A stretch of DNA of 64,000 nt from Chloroflexota bacterium (GTDB taxonomy: Bacteria > Chloroflexota > Anaerolineae > UBA2200 > JACIWT01), in contig JACIWT010000001.1 in NCBI GenBank assembly GCA_014360825.1, positions 62,001-126,000 on the forward strand. The letters are read 5' to 3'. The notes beneath the pieces were generated by a model. It did not search any database and had not been told where the DNA came from. It was given only the letters and a program-made list of their open reading frames with translations. This document shows positions 34,181 to 43,751 of the stretch, one piece after another. Position 1 is the first letter of the stretch, and each line of letters opens with the position of its first letter. Both the position numbers and the translations under genes were made by a program.

Positions 34181-35077
34181 TTGGAAGAGGTGCGTTGTAA
34201 TCTTTGCGGTGGAGATAGCACTGTTCCTGTGGCTCAAATCAATGGGTTCAATATCGTTCGGTGCCAGCATTGTGGCCTAACTTATGTGAACCCCCGCCTC
34301 AATATTGACGAAGTTCACGCCATCTACGATGAGCGGTATTACCGCAATGAGGGTCTGCAAAATGGCAATGGGTCACAGTTTTTTGGCTACGATGATTATT
34401 TGGGTGACGAGGAGAACATCCGGCTGACCTTTGCTAAGCGCCTACGCACCATTGAAGTCTATGTTGAGCGCGGACGGCTATTGGACATCGGGTGTGCAAC
34501 TGGCTTTTTCCTTAATGTGGCGCGCGACCATGGTTGGGATGTGGTGGGTACAGAAGTCTCGGAATACAGTGTAGACTATGCTCGTTCGCATTTCGGATTA
34601 GACGTGCGACTGGGAACTTTGCGGGATATTCGTTTCGAAAGCGACACTTTCGATGTGGTGACGATGTGGGATGTGATTGAGCATCTGACTGACCCGATGG
34701 GCGAGTTGCAGGAGATCCGACGGATCCTTCGCCCCGGGGGACTGCTCTCCATCATCACGCCCAATGTAGATAGCCTGGTGGCCCGTGTGTTGGGACCACG
34801 CTGGGAGGAATTCCGCCGAGTCCGAGAGCATCTTTACTTCTTCTCGCCCAGGACGCTGGCCGCCATGCTCGATCGCGTTGGTTTCGTGGTGCTCAAGACG
34901 GAGAGCGCAGACAAGTTTTTCTATCTGGGTCCTGCCGTCCGACGGATGCGCTACTACCTGTGGGACAGCGTGGCTACGGATATACTTTATCGGATTGTGC
35001 ATCGCCTGCGGCTGGACAAGGTGCGGCTGAACGTGAATCCATTCACCAAGGTAGCACTTTATGCGCGTAAGGAGTGA
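34181..35077 (+). CDS. class I SAM methyltransferase with N-terminal zinc ribbon
   Basis: 298 residues, starting at TTG 34181 set by AGGGGGATAAC directly before it; no ATG fits. An N-terminal zinc-ribbon has Cys6, Cys9, Cys28 and Cys31 (CNLCGG...RCQHCGLTYVNPR). A Methyltransf_23-type Rossmann domain has LLDIGCATGFF near residue 105, VGTEVSEYSVDYA, and DVVTMWDVIEHLTDP. Such enzymes methylate sugars, glycolipids or polyketide-like substrates in glycan loci. It lies within the tandem array between copies 2 and 3, in the same orientation and closely spaced, so probably co-translated. Confidence 0.92.
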   Translation: MEEVRCNLCGGDSTVPVAQINGFNIVRCQHCGLTYVNPRLNIDEVHAIYDERYYRNEGLQNGNGSQFFGYDDYLGDEENIRLTFAKRLRTIEVYVERGRLLDIGCATGFFLNVARDHGWDVVGTEVSEYSVDYARSHFGLDVRLGTLRDIRFESDTFDVVTMWDVIEHLTDPMGELQEIRRILRPGGLLSIITPNVDSLVARVLGPRWEEFRRVREHLYFFSPRTLAAMLDRVGFVVLKTESADKFFYLGPAVRRMRYYLWDSVATDILYRIVHRLRLDKVRLNVNPFTKVALYARKE

Positions 35078-35080
35078 GAG

Positions 35081-36994
35081 GTGCAGGTAGCGGGGAGAGA
35101 ACGTCAGTGGGTCTTGCCCTGGGCAGTGTTAGGGCTGTTACTGGTCCTGACGCTGGCCATGACCTACCCGTTAATCACATATATGACCGAGGCGGTACCG
35201 GGACCACCAGGCGATAACCTGAGTTATCTTTGGAAGTTATGGTGGTTCAAACACGCCTTCTTTGAACGACATTGTAATCCGTTGTTTAATCCCGATGTGT
35301 TCTATCCGACTGGCTACGACCTGCAGTCTGATGAGACGTCTCTGGCCAATGTTCTAATTGGCATGCCTTTCATCCTAATTGGCGGGGACATCGTGGGTTT
35401 CAATGTGCTGATCCTACTGTCGTATGTCCTCAGTGGATTGGGAATGTACCTTTTGGCTTATTACCTCACTGGCAGCCGACTCGCGGGACTGGTGGGCGGG
35501 GTATTCTTTGCTTTTGCACCCTATCGTGCTTATGTGGTAGGCGCGGGATGGATGAATAGTATTGGGACGCAGTGGTTACCACTCATGCTCTTATACACGG
35601 AAATGACCATTCGCAAGCGAGCCTGGACTCGGGGAGCAATGACGGGATTTTTCTATGCGCTGGCCGGGTTGTCATCGTGGTATTATGCCTGGCTGGGGGC
35701 GATTTTGCTCTTACTCTACGTGCTCTTGCGGGCACGGCCCTGGCCGGAGTATCTGACTGATAGGCAGATTTGGGCTTGTCTGTTAGCATTCGCCTTGGTG
35801 ACGGCAGTGCTTTTCGGGCCGGTGATCTTCTCTATGGTGTGTTCGCGGGCTGCAATTGGCTCGCCGAGTGTGCCTCTGAGCGATGGGCCGGGGATGAGCC
35901 TGGATGATTTCGTGGTGCCCAGCCTGTACCATCCGTTTTGGGGCCCGCGCTTGCTGGAATTGAGGGATCGAGTTGTGCCAGGGTACCCCTTCTGGATTTA
36001 CGGGCTCGGTTATCTAGGTTGGGTGGTGCTTGGATTGGCTGCACTAGCCCTATGGCGTTGGCGTCGTGGGAACATGCGGAGTGAGGGTCTGGCAGCATTG
36101 GTGACCATCAGCGTGGTATGCGCGTTTCTGGCATTGGGGCCACTTCTCCATGTTGCTGGGCAACGGGTATACATCTCTGTTCCGGGAATGGTCGAGAACC
36201 TCTTCAACCGTGCGATCAGTTTCGTCTCGCGGCGGCTCGCTCTACACCCGACTGCTGCCTATTACCACTTCCAACAATCAGGAACCATCTGGTTGCCTAT
36301 GCCGACCTATTTCCTATACCTATGGGTTCCAACGTTTAACGTGATGCGGATTTGGGCACGTTTTGGGCTACTCACTACACTGGCCGTATGCGCGATTGCT
36401 GCAATCGGGGTAGCGTGCTTGTTAGAGAATGTGCGAAGGCAGCACGTGCGGTGGGCTATAGTGGTCATCGTGATGGGTTTAGCCTTGGCGGATTTCGCCA
36501 CCATACCTTTGCCATACGGCCGCTCATTGATCGTGGAACAGCCGTATGACGTATGGCTTCGAGAACATGCCAGTGAGGGGCCTATTATGGCCTTCCCACC
36601 TTTAGAAGCAGCCATGAGCACGACACTCCTATACAGTACCAAGTTCCACGGGCGGCCGGTGTGTTATGGTTTCACGTCGTTCTACCCGCCACAATTCCAG
36701 GAGGCCGTAGCACAGTTATGGGGATTCCCAGATGAGGCTAGTTTAATGGTTTTAAGGCGTTGGGGTGTGCGTTATGTGATAGTGTTTTCCAGTCGGTACG
36801 AGCCAAGTGCGTGGCGAGATATGTTAGTTCGGTTGGAAGCGGAGCCCAGTTTGCGGCTGGTGACCCGCTGCGAGGAAAAGCCCATTTTCGAGGACGACCG
36901 TTTAGACTCAAGGAATATCAAGACCGAAACGGTGATCAGTCGGGCCATGTTTTGGGATCCCGGTACCGTCTACATTTATGAGTGTGACTTATGA
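35081..36994 (+). CDS. ~600-aa polytopic GT-C/YfhO-like membrane protein, array copy 3
   Basis: 637 residues, the longest copy. GTG 35081 follows GGAGTGAGAG. Family blocks: MTYPLITYM, PPGDNLSYLWKLWWFKHAF, FNPDVFYPTGYDLQSDETSL, APYRAY, GTQWLPLMLL, GLSSWYYAWL, HPFWGP, RVYISVPGMVE, SRRLALHPTAAYY, MPTYFLYLWVPTFNVMRIW, RRWGVRYVIVF, ending IYECDL. It is divergent from the others at several positions (HCNPLF for HISPFF, YPTGYD for YPFGYD), suggesting an older split or different acceptor. Overlaps copy 4 by 4 nt. Confidence 0.82.
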   Translation: MQVAGRERQWVLPWAVLGLLLVLTLAMTYPLITYMTEAVPGPPGDNLSYLWKLWWFKHAFFERHCNPLFNPDVFYPTGYDLQSDETSLANVLIGMPFILIGGDIVGFNVLILLSYVLSGLGMYLLAYYLTGSRLAGLVGGVFFAFAPYRAYVVGAGWMNSIGTQWLPLMLLYTEMTIRKRAWTRGAMTGFFYALAGLSSWYYAWLGAILLLLYVLLRARPWPEYLTDRQIWACLLAFALVTAVLFGPVIFSMVCSRAAIGSPSVPLSDGPGMSLDDFVVPSLYHPFWGPRLLELRDRVVPGYPFWIYGLGYLGWVVLGLAALALWRWRRGNMRSEGLAALVTISVVCAFLALGPLLHVAGQRVYISVPGMVENLFNRAISFVSRRLALHPTAAYYHFQQSGTIWLPMPTYFLYLWVPTFNVMRIWARFGLLTTLAVCAIAAIGVACLLENVRRQHVRWAIVVIVMGLALADFATIPLPYGRSLIVEQPYDVWLREHASEGPIMAFPPLEAAMSTTLLYSTKFHGRPVCYGFTSFYPPQFQEAVAQLWGFPDEASLMVLRRWGVRYVIVFSSRYEPSAWRDMLVRLEAEPSLRLVTRCEEKPIFEDDRLDSRNIKTETVISRAMFWDPGTVYIYECDL

Positions 36995-38868
36995 TGAGTT
37001 GGCAGACACGAAAAAGAATACAGACCGCCCTCGTCATCATACTCTTTCTTGCACTGACCGTGATTCTCACCTACCCGATGGTTACTTATTTCCGCGAGGC
37101 AATACCCGGACCTCCTTGGGATGGCTTTTATTATTTAACTCTGCTGCACTGGTTCAGAGAGGCACTCTTTGAGCGTCATGTTTCACCTTGGTTCCACCCT
37201 GACATCTTCTATCCCTTTGGCTACAACCTGGCGCTCTCAGAAACTACGTTGAGCAACGTGGCATTGGGGATGCCTGTGAATTTGCTGTGGGGCGAGGTGG
37301 TGGCGTTTAACGCCCTGATGTGGCTGTCTTTCGTACTTTCTGGATTTGGGGCCTATTTGCTGACCTATGACTTGACCGGGCAGAGAATTGCAGGCTTAGT
37401 GAGCGGGGTAGCCTTCGCTTTCTGTGCCTACCGGATGCAGGCCATGAGTTCAGGTTGGTTACCTACAGTCAGCACGCAGTGGGTGCCCCTCACCTTTTTG
37501 TATGTGGAGCGGACCATTCGTCTCCAGCGGCGTCGCGACGCAGTGCTGGCGGGGTTGTTCTACATCCTGAATTGCCAGGCCACATGGTACTACGCTTACG
37601 TATTGGGTCTCGTGTTGATGGTCTATGTGTTCGTCCGCCTGCGGCCCTGGCGTGAAACCATGCGTAACCGACGACTGTGGTACTGTGGGCTGGCTTTCGC
37701 GCTCACCTTGCTGCTCATGGTTCCGGCTGCAATGCCGTTGATACGGCTCTGGGGGCAACGGCAGATGCAGTATAGCCTGCCCGAGGTGGATTGGCTATCC
37801 ACATCGCTGGATGACTTTTTCTTGCCGTGTGCTTATCATCCCCTTTGGGGTAGCCTATCGTTAAAGTGGTACAACGATTGGGTGCCTTACTATCCCTGGA
37901 TTGTGCCTGGCATGGCATATCCAGGCCTGAGCGTCGTTGTTTTGGCCGTCTTGGCAAGGCGTTCTCGAAAAGACCGTCTGCTGTGGAGAGCGTTGCTTAT
38001 GATTGCAGCGGTGGCCTTCGTGCTGGCGTTGGGTATGACGCTGCATTTACGTGGCGAACGGGTGTACATTCCAGTTCCAGCGGTGGTGGAGCGCGCTTTT
38101 ACCAAGGTTATGATTGCGCTCTCCAAGCGAGTAGCACTGAACCCGGTGGCAGCCTATGCTATGCCCGAAGGCCAGGGCATCTATATTCCGTTGCCGACCT
38201 TTTTCCTTTATTTGTTTCTGCCATTTTTCAATGCCATGCGTGATTGGACGCGTTTCGCGCTGGTGCCAGCCTTCGCGCTCTCCATTTTGGCGGGGATAGG
38301 AGCAGGACGTCTGTTGGCTACGAGGTATGGGGTCGCGCGGTCTGTTTTGACGGCAGGGCTGATAGGAGTCGTAGTCGTGGACCTGGCGGCAGTCCCGCTG
38401 CCCTTCGGAATGTCGTTAGTACAGCCAAGACCATCGGATACCTGGCTGGCGCAACAGCCGGGCGACTTCGCGATCATGCAGTTTCCATTCCGAGCGCGCG
38501 CGTATGCGGGGCCATCGCTCTATGGCATGGTGACGCACCAAAAGAAAGTGACCTACGGCTCTGGTCTTACATTTTTCCCGCTGGCTTATGCGGCGTATCT
38601 AGAGACCTTGCAGAGTTTTCCCAGTGCAGAGAGTGTGAGTTTACTGCGGGGTTGGGGTGTGAGGTTCATTTTGGTGGGCTCCACGCGTTATGCGCACGAG
38701 TGGCCGGCCGTGGAAGCCGGTATCCGAGCGCGCGCTGACCTGAAATTGGTGGCCGTGTTGGACGAACCGTCCGTGTACGTAGCGTATCGGCCAGGCCCTA
38801 TGACAGGACGCACGAATGACCTGCGTTGGACAGCAGATCGGGTTTACCTTTATGAGGTGTTGCCTTGA
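36991..38868 (+). CDS. ~600-aa polytopic GT-C/YfhO-like membrane protein, array copy 4
   Basis: 625 residues; ATGATG start overlapping the copy 3 stop. Blocks: LTYPMVTYF, PPWDGFYYLTLLHWFREAL, FHPDIFYPFGYNLALSETTL, STQWVPLTFLY, then NCQATWYYAY where others have TALSSWYY. Then HPLWGS, RVYIPVPAVVE, SKRVALNPVAAY, IPLPTFFLYLFLPFFNAMRDW, RGWGVRFILVGS, ending YEVLP. The WWFKH block is changed to HWFRE, the clearest loss of a conserved feature in the array. If WWFKH helps bind a lipid phosphate, this copy should differ in activity. The final codons carry GAGGTG for copy 5. Confidence 0.82.
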   Translation: MMSWQTRKRIQTALVIILFLALTVILTYPMVTYFREAIPGPPWDGFYYLTLLHWFREALFERHVSPWFHPDIFYPFGYNLALSETTLSNVALGMPVNLLWGEVVAFNALMWLSFVLSGFGAYLLTYDLTGQRIAGLVSGVAFAFCAYRMQAMSSGWLPTVSTQWVPLTFLYVERTIRLQRRRDAVLAGLFYILNCQATWYYAYVLGLVLMVYVFVRLRPWRETMRNRRLWYCGLAFALTLLLMVPAAMPLIRLWGQRQMQYSLPEVDWLSTSLDDFFLPCAYHPLWGSLSLKWYNDWVPYYPWIVPGMAYPGLSVVVLAVLARRSRKDRLLWRALLMIAAVAFVLALGMTLHLRGERVYIPVPAVVERAFTKVMIALSKRVALNPVAAYAMPEGQGIYIPLPTFFLYLFLPFFNAMRDWTRFALVPAFALSILAGIGAGRLLATRYGVARSVLTAGLIGVVVVDLAAVPLPFGMSLVQPRPSDTWLAQQPGDFAIMQFPFRARAYAGPSLYGMVTHQKKVTYGSGLTFFPLAYAAYLETLQSFPSAESVSLLRGWGVRFILVGSTRYAHEWPAVEAGIRARADLKLVAVLDEPSVYVAYRPGPMTGRTNDLRWTADRVYLYEVLP

Positions 38869-40694
38869 ATGAGGGAAGGAGGCACTTAGTTGCCCTCACA
38901 ATATTCATCGCATTGACGCTGGTGATGACTTACCCTCTTGGCCTGCGAATTGGGAATGCCATCTTAGGGGTCCCAGTGCCCGGAGATGGCTACGAATATA
39001 TGTACAAGTGTTGGTGGCTGAAACACGCGTTGCTAGATGAGCACATATCACCATTGTATAACCCTGACGTGTTCTATCCATTTGGCTATGGTTTTGAGAT
39101 GTCGGAGGGCACGTTAGCCAATACTCTCTGGGCGTTGCCATTCACATTGATGTTCGGTGAAGTCGCCGCTTATAACCTAGTCATGTTGTGGTCATTTGTG
39201 CTATCGGGTTTCACAGCCTATTTGCTTGTCTTTCAGATGACCCGCTCGGGGATGGCAGGATTGTTGGCGGGCGTCGTTTTCGCTTTTTTGCCCTACCGTA
39301 TGGTGCACCTTGGGTTAGGCCAGGTGCCTATGATGAGCACAGGCTGGATGCCTTTGTGCTTCTTGTATCTGCGATGGGGTATAAGGGAGGACAAAACACG
39401 CTGGGGGATAATGGCAGGCCTAATGTACGCGCTGACCGCTCTGTCCTCGTGGTACTACGCCTATATCCTGGGGCTTTTCGCTGGGCTGTATGTGTTGTGG
39501 CGGGGAAGGCTGCGGCAACGGGAGTGTTGGCAGTGGGTCGCCTCTTTTGTGGTGGTGGCCATACTTATGGTGGGTCCATTTGCGTGGCGGCTGGCAGGAT
39601 TGTCAGAACAACTGGGGGGTAGGCGATACTCGCTCTCGTACGTAGATCAATGGTCTGCGGGCCTTCTGGAGTTCGTCTTGCCAGCCAATGCCTATCATCC
39701 CATTTGGGGAAGTGCGTTTCGACCTTTTTTCCGCTATGAGACCCAGAGCATCGTCTATTTAGGGCTGGTGTCTCTGGCGCTGGCAGGGGTGGCTCTGCGA
39801 GCACGATGGAGAGACAGAGGTGTGCGTGATTTCGCCGTGCTGGGCGCTGTGGCAGTAGTGCTGGCTTTAGGGACAACGTTGCACATATTGCGTGAACGGT
39901 TGTATGTATCCGTTCCGGCGGGAGTCGAGCGGTTGTTCACTGCAGGCATGAGTGTGCTGACGAAGCAACTGGCTTTAAATCCGATTTCCTCTTACGTCCT
40001 GCGTGTACCAGGGGCGCTGTACATTCCGCTGCCAACGTTACTGCTATATTTATTTATGCCCTCGTTCAATCTCATGAGGGTGTGGGCACGATTCGGCGTC
40101 ATAGCGGGGCTGTCGGTGGCCGTATTGGCGGGTGTGGGGTTGGCATCACTGCTGGAACGGGTAACTCGTGGGAGGTGGTTGGTAGCCGTCGTGGCAATTG
40201 GGATGGTGTTAATCGATTTCGCTGTGTTGCCCTACCCGTTGGGTTGGTGCGAGGTGCGTGCGCAGACCACTGCCCAATGGCTGGCTGCACAGGATGGAGA
40301 TTTTGTAGTAATGCGGTTGCCGACCCATTATGCCTTGCGCGGCTCATCGCTTTACGATACCATCACTCACGGTAAGCGTATCGCGTACGGCTATGGGACC
40401 TTTTTCCCCCAAGGCTTTGAGGAAGAACGGGAGACACTGGACAGTTTTCCGTCGCCGGAAAGCCTAGAGGTGATGCGCGGATGGGATGTGCGTTACGTGC
40501 TTGTGGGCTCCCAAGCGTTTGGGAAGCGCTGGCCGGAGATAGAGCACGCTTTGGATGTTGCGGATTTGCGTTTGGCAGCGATCGTGGATGAGCAGCCCGT
40601 TTATCACGATGACCGCTTGCTAAAGACGCGCCCTGGTTATGAGGAGGCCTTTCTGGTGGATCGAGTTTATATCTACGAGTTGTTGCCGCAATGA
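38865..40694 (+). CDS. ~600-aa polytopic GT-C/YfhO-like membrane protein, array copy 5
   Basis: 609 residues starting at TTG 38865, which overlaps the stop of copy 4 (TTGA) and sits 5 nt after GAGGTG; no ATG is available before helix 1. Blocks: MTYPLGLRI, PGDGYEYMYKCWWLKHAL, YNPDVFYPFGYGFEMSEGTL, PYRMVHLG, STGWMPLCFL, TALSSWYYAY, HPIWGS, RLYVSVPAGVE, TKQLALNPISSYV, IPLPTLLLYLFMPSFNLMRVW, MRGWDVRYVLVGS. The tail has VYHDDRLLKTRPGYEEAF, like copy 2, then IYELLPQ. Its stop overlaps the next gene by 4 nt. Confidence 0.82.
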   Translation: MNEGRRHLVALTIFIALTLVMTYPLGLRIGNAILGVPVPGDGYEYMYKCWWLKHALLDEHISPLYNPDVFYPFGYGFEMSEGTLANTLWALPFTLMFGEVAAYNLVMLWSFVLSGFTAYLLVFQMTRSGMAGLLAGVVFAFLPYRMVHLGLGQVPMMSTGWMPLCFLYLRWGIREDKTRWGIMAGLMYALTALSSWYYAYILGLFAGLYVLWRGRLRQRECWQWVASFVVVAILMVGPFAWRLAGLSEQLGGRRYSLSYVDQWSAGLLEFVLPANAYHPIWGSAFRPFFRYETQSIVYLGLVSLALAGVALRARWRDRGVRDFAVLGAVAVVLALGTTLHILRERLYVSVPAGVERLFTAGMSVLTKQLALNPISSYVLRVPGALYIPLPTLLLYLFMPSFNLMRVWARFGVIAGLSVAVLAGVGLASLLERVTRGRWLVAVVAIGMVLIDFAVLPYPLGWCEVRAQTTAQWLAAQDGDFVVMRLPTHYALRGSSLYDTITHGKRIAYGYGTFFPQGFEEERETLDSFPSPESLEVMRGWDVRYVLVGSQAFGKRWPEIEHALDVADLRLAAIVDEQPVYHDDRLLKTRPGYEEAFLVDRVYIYELLPQ

Positions 40695-42310
40695 ACGCAA
40701 AACGCATGTCGCGTCAAAAGTGGATATTGGGCATGCTTGTCGGCCTGCTGGTTTTCGCTATCTTGGCGACGACGCTGGACGATTTCGGCATTAACTGGGA
40801 TGAGCCCTTATACATGAAAGCAGCCACGCGCTATCTGGCTTGGTTAGGTATTCTGCGCCAAGATTTGCTGCGCGGAAATCTGGGCCATGCGTTGAGCGAC
40901 TCGGTAATAACCGAGTGGTGGGTGCAGCCGTTTGAGTTACACCCACCGGTGGGCAAATTGGTAGCAGGCATAAGTTGGGCATTGACCCGCCGCTTCGCTC
41001 ACCCGATAGCAATGTTCCGATTGGGTTATGCAGCCATTTTCGCCCTGATGACAATGGTCCTTTTCTGGATGGTTGCTGAAATAAGAGATACCAGGAGCGC
41101 AACGTTCAGTGTCTCGGCGCTATTGCTCATGCCCCACGTGTTTGCTTACGCTAACATGGTTGCGCTTGACTCCCTGCTTACTTCCCTCTGGGTTATGGCA
41201 GTCTATGTTTTCTGGAAAGTGCGCGATAAAGCACACTGGGGTTGGACGTTCGTGCTCGGCCTGCTATTCGGTCTTGCGTTTGGCACCAAATTCACTGCTA
41301 TATTGATGCCTGCGACCTTGTTCCTGTGGGTTCTTCTCTACCGACGATCGCGGGGGCTTTTCTTCCGCCTGGTCGCCATGGGTCTGATCGGTTTTGCGAC
41401 GTTCTTCCTGATATGGCCTTGGCTCTACGCTGCACCGCTTGAACGCTTAGCGATGTATTTGGGCGCGGTTTTCGGCATTGGACAGCAGATGGGAGTTGAA
41501 TTCAGCCATGCTACCAAGACGCAGTACTATCTGGGACAGGTGTATCATGGCTCTCCATGGCATTACCCTTTCGTGCTAACCTTCGCCACTGTCCCTGCGA
41601 CCTTAATGCTGACTTGTCTGGTCGGTGGAATTGTGTTCGTTCGGGCAGCACGGCGAGACGAGGCAGCGGGGCTTGTACTGCTCAACATCGCTGTGCCGAT
41701 CGCGGTGACGGCTACCGGTTTATCGGCGGCTTACAATGGTGTGCGCCAGTTCCTGCCGGTGTTCCCCTATCTGGCGGCGCTGGCGGGGACTGGGTTTGGT
41801 GTGCTGGCGGATTGGGTAGAGGCTCGGCTGAGTGGTCGCGGGTTCTGGCTTGTGGTGTTGGTCACGGTTGTGGTGGCTCTGGCTTTGCTTATTCCACCAG
41901 CGCGCTCGTTGGTTAACATTCATCCATACGAACTGGCGTACTACAGTGAGTGGGTGGGTGGGGTGCCGGGTGCGTATCGTCTCGGTTTAGAGACAACCTT
42001 TTGGTGTGACACGTATATAGATGCACTGCCTTATCTCAACGCCCACGCAGCGCCGGGTGAATTGATCTGGGCTGAGAGTCCGGCCCCTTTGCGGATGTAC
42101 CAACAGTTGGGTATGTTGCGATGCGATGTGACCATCCGAGGTGGCGATCTCGTGGATCCGTATACATGCGATTTTGCGGTGATCCAGGCACGACAGAGTG
42201 GATACACTACTCGCATCCGTGAGATATTAGCCACTCGCCAAGCGGTTCATAGCCTGTGGTATAATGGGGTATTACTGATGGCGATCTACCATTGGGAGAA
42301 AGCGCTGTGA
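40691..42310 (+). CDS. PMT/GT39-like polytopic mannosyl- or glycosyltransferase
   Basis: 539 residues; ATG overlaps the preceding stop. Acidic first-loop motif FGINWDEPLYMKAATRYL and, unlike ArnT, a long first loop (~50 residues) ending EWWVQPFELHPPVGKLV with HPP. The second block is LLMPHVFAYANMVALDSLL, with KFTAILMPATLFLW afterwards. These match PMT_2/dolichyl-P-mannose mannosyltransferase-like bacterial proteins. The C-terminal third has VNIHPYELAYYSEWVGG, a recognisable motif in this subgroup. About 11 helices. It should take a sugar from polyprenyl phosphate on the outer side. Confidence 0.87.
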   Translation: MNAKRMSRQKWILGMLVGLLVFAILATTLDDFGINWDEPLYMKAATRYLAWLGILRQDLLRGNLGHALSDSVITEWWVQPFELHPPVGKLVAGISWALTRRFAHPIAMFRLGYAAIFALMTMVLFWMVAEIRDTRSATFSVSALLLMPHVFAYANMVALDSLLTSLWVMAVYVFWKVRDKAHWGWTFVLGLLFGLAFGTKFTAILMPATLFLWVLLYRRSRGLFFRLVAMGLIGFATFFLIWPWLYAAPLERLAMYLGAVFGIGQQMGVEFSHATKTQYYLGQVYHGSPWHYPFVLTFATVPATLMLTCLVGGIVFVRAARRDEAAGLVLLNIAVPIAVTATGLSAAYNGVRQFLPVFPYLAALAGTGFGVLADWVEARLSGRGFWLVVLVTVVVALALLIPPARSLVNIHPYELAYYSEWVGGVPGAYRLGLETTFWCDTYIDALPYLNAHAAPGELIWAESPAPLRMYQQLGMLRCDVTIRGGDLVDPYTCDFAVIQARQSGYTTRIREILATRQAVHSLWYNGVLLMAIYHWEKAL

Positions 42311-43746
42311 GAGTCGTGGAGCGTTTGCGTGCCGTGTGGAATGGCAGTCTCCGACTGGATATAAGCGTTCGTGATGTATTTAGCCTGACTCTATTGCTTG
42401 GGTTGGCTACGGTGCTTTTGTTCTTCAGGCTAGGGGAGGGGAGCCTGGCCGACTACGATGAGGCAACGTATGCCCAGATCGCCAAAGAAGCCCTGAGGAC
42501 AAACGATTGGCTGACGCCGCATTGGAACGGCGTGCCCATTTTCGACAAACCGCCACTCTCGATGTGGCTGACAGCGCTGGCATACAAGGTCTTCGGCATC
42601 AACGAATTCGCCGCGCGGTTCTGGTCGGCGGCTTTCGGCTTGGGTGTTGTGGTGATAACCTATGCCATTGGGAGGATGCTATTTGGCTGGGTCGCGGGAT
42701 TGGGCGGGGCACTACTCTTGCTGACGGTGCAGAATACACCTCACAGTTATGGCTACAATTTCGTGGCCCTTTCGCGACAAGGGATGCTGGATAGTACGCT
42801 TATCTTTTGGCTATGTCTGGCTGCACTCTTGGCTTGGAAGGGCCGTGAAAGGCCTCGGTGCTGGGTGTGGATGGGCGTGCCGCTAGGACTGGCGTTGATG
42901 ACTAAGAGCGCTGCGGCACTGGTGCACTATGGGATCATCACGCTATATCTGTTTCTGAGCCAAGGGCCCAGGCTGTTTCGCCGCGCCGAATTCTGGGCGG
43001 GCCTCGGCGTCAGCGCCCTCATTGGGCTACCCTGGTATCTCTATCAATTGGTGATTCATGGTTACGAGTTCTTCTTTCGCTTTGTAATACTACACATCTT
43101 TGGCTACGCTAGTGGTTGGCAAGGTCATACTGAAACGACACCATGGTTCTACCTGGGGGTTATCCGCAACGGGTTCCCGGTTTCCTGGCTGGCCATGATT
43201 CCGGCAGCAGGATACGGACTCTGGCAGGTCATTTACAAGCGAGGGTACCAGTGGCTTCTTTTGCTCTGCTGGGTGGTGGTACCGCTGATATTGTTCAGCG
43301 CGGCCAACACCCGCATCGCCTGGTATATCCAGCCGACATACCCAGCCCTAGCACTCCTAATCGCCGGGCTGATCACCAGGCTCTTTAGAGGCGGATGGGG
43401 GATACTGGTCATTGGGATTTTGGTGGCCTTTGGGTTGCGCCTGCCGATGGTAGGCGATCTCAGCGCTGACGTAAAGCGGGTGGCCCAAGAAGCACGCTGT
43501 CTGGCGGGGCCCGACGGCGAATATCTCATTTTCTGGCGTGATGCGCCTATCCCAAGGCCATCCGCCCTCTATTATCTGGATGCAGCTCGCTTTGCGGCGA
43601 CCGAGGAGGATTTGGTGATGCAATTACCGGAGACAGCGTATATCGTGACCGATGTGGTGTCTTGGGATGGTATGGAGCGTTGGGGCAACATCGTATATCG
43701 TGCTGGCAACGAATTGCTGGTTGTGCCACGGCGTAACGGGAGGTAA
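42307..43746 (+). CDS. ArnT/GT39-type polytopic glycosyltransferase
   Basis: 479 residues from GTG 42307, which overlaps the previous stop (GTGA) behind GGGAGAA; a TTG at 42292 is less likely. Of all GT-C proteins here it is closest to ArnT. EGSLADYDEATYAQIAKEAL is the first-loop acidic motif, WNGVPIFDKPPLSMWLTAL the second (DKPPL), and NFVALSRQGMLDSTL the third. ArnT moves aminoarabinose from undecaprenyl phosphate to lipid A. No lipid A genes are present here, so the acceptor is something else. The next gene is a sugar aminotransferase, a pairing that fits an amino-sugar donor (inference). Confidence 0.9.
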   Translation: MRVVERLRAVWNGSLRLDISVRDVFSLTLLLGLATVLLFFRLGEGSLADYDEATYAQIAKEALRTNDWLTPHWNGVPIFDKPPLSMWLTALAYKVFGINEFAARFWSAAFGLGVVVITYAIGRMLFGWVAGLGGALLLLTVQNTPHSYGYNFVALSRQGMLDSTLIFWLCLAALLAWKGRERPRCWVWMGVPLGLALMTKSAAALVHYGIITLYLFLSQGPRLFRRAEFWAGLGVSALIGLPWYLYQLVIHGYEFFFRFVILHIFGYASGWQGHTETTPWFYLGVIRNGFPVSWLAMIPAAGYGLWQVIYKRGYQWLLLLCWVVVPLILFSAANTRIAWYIQPTYPALALLIAGLITRLFRGGWGILVIGILVAFGLRLPMVGDLSADVKRVAQEARCLAGPDGEYLIFWRDAPIPRPSALYYLDAARFAATEEDLVMQLPETAYIVTDVVSWDGMERWGNIVYRAGNELLVVPRRNGR

Positions 43747-43751
43747 GAACA

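Noticed and set aside
30540-40694. Wzx-type flippases
   Set aside because: The ~12 helices could suggest transporters, but the conserved aromatic/acidic residues lie in the first outer loop, and a large soluble C-terminal part is present, unlike MATE-type flippases.
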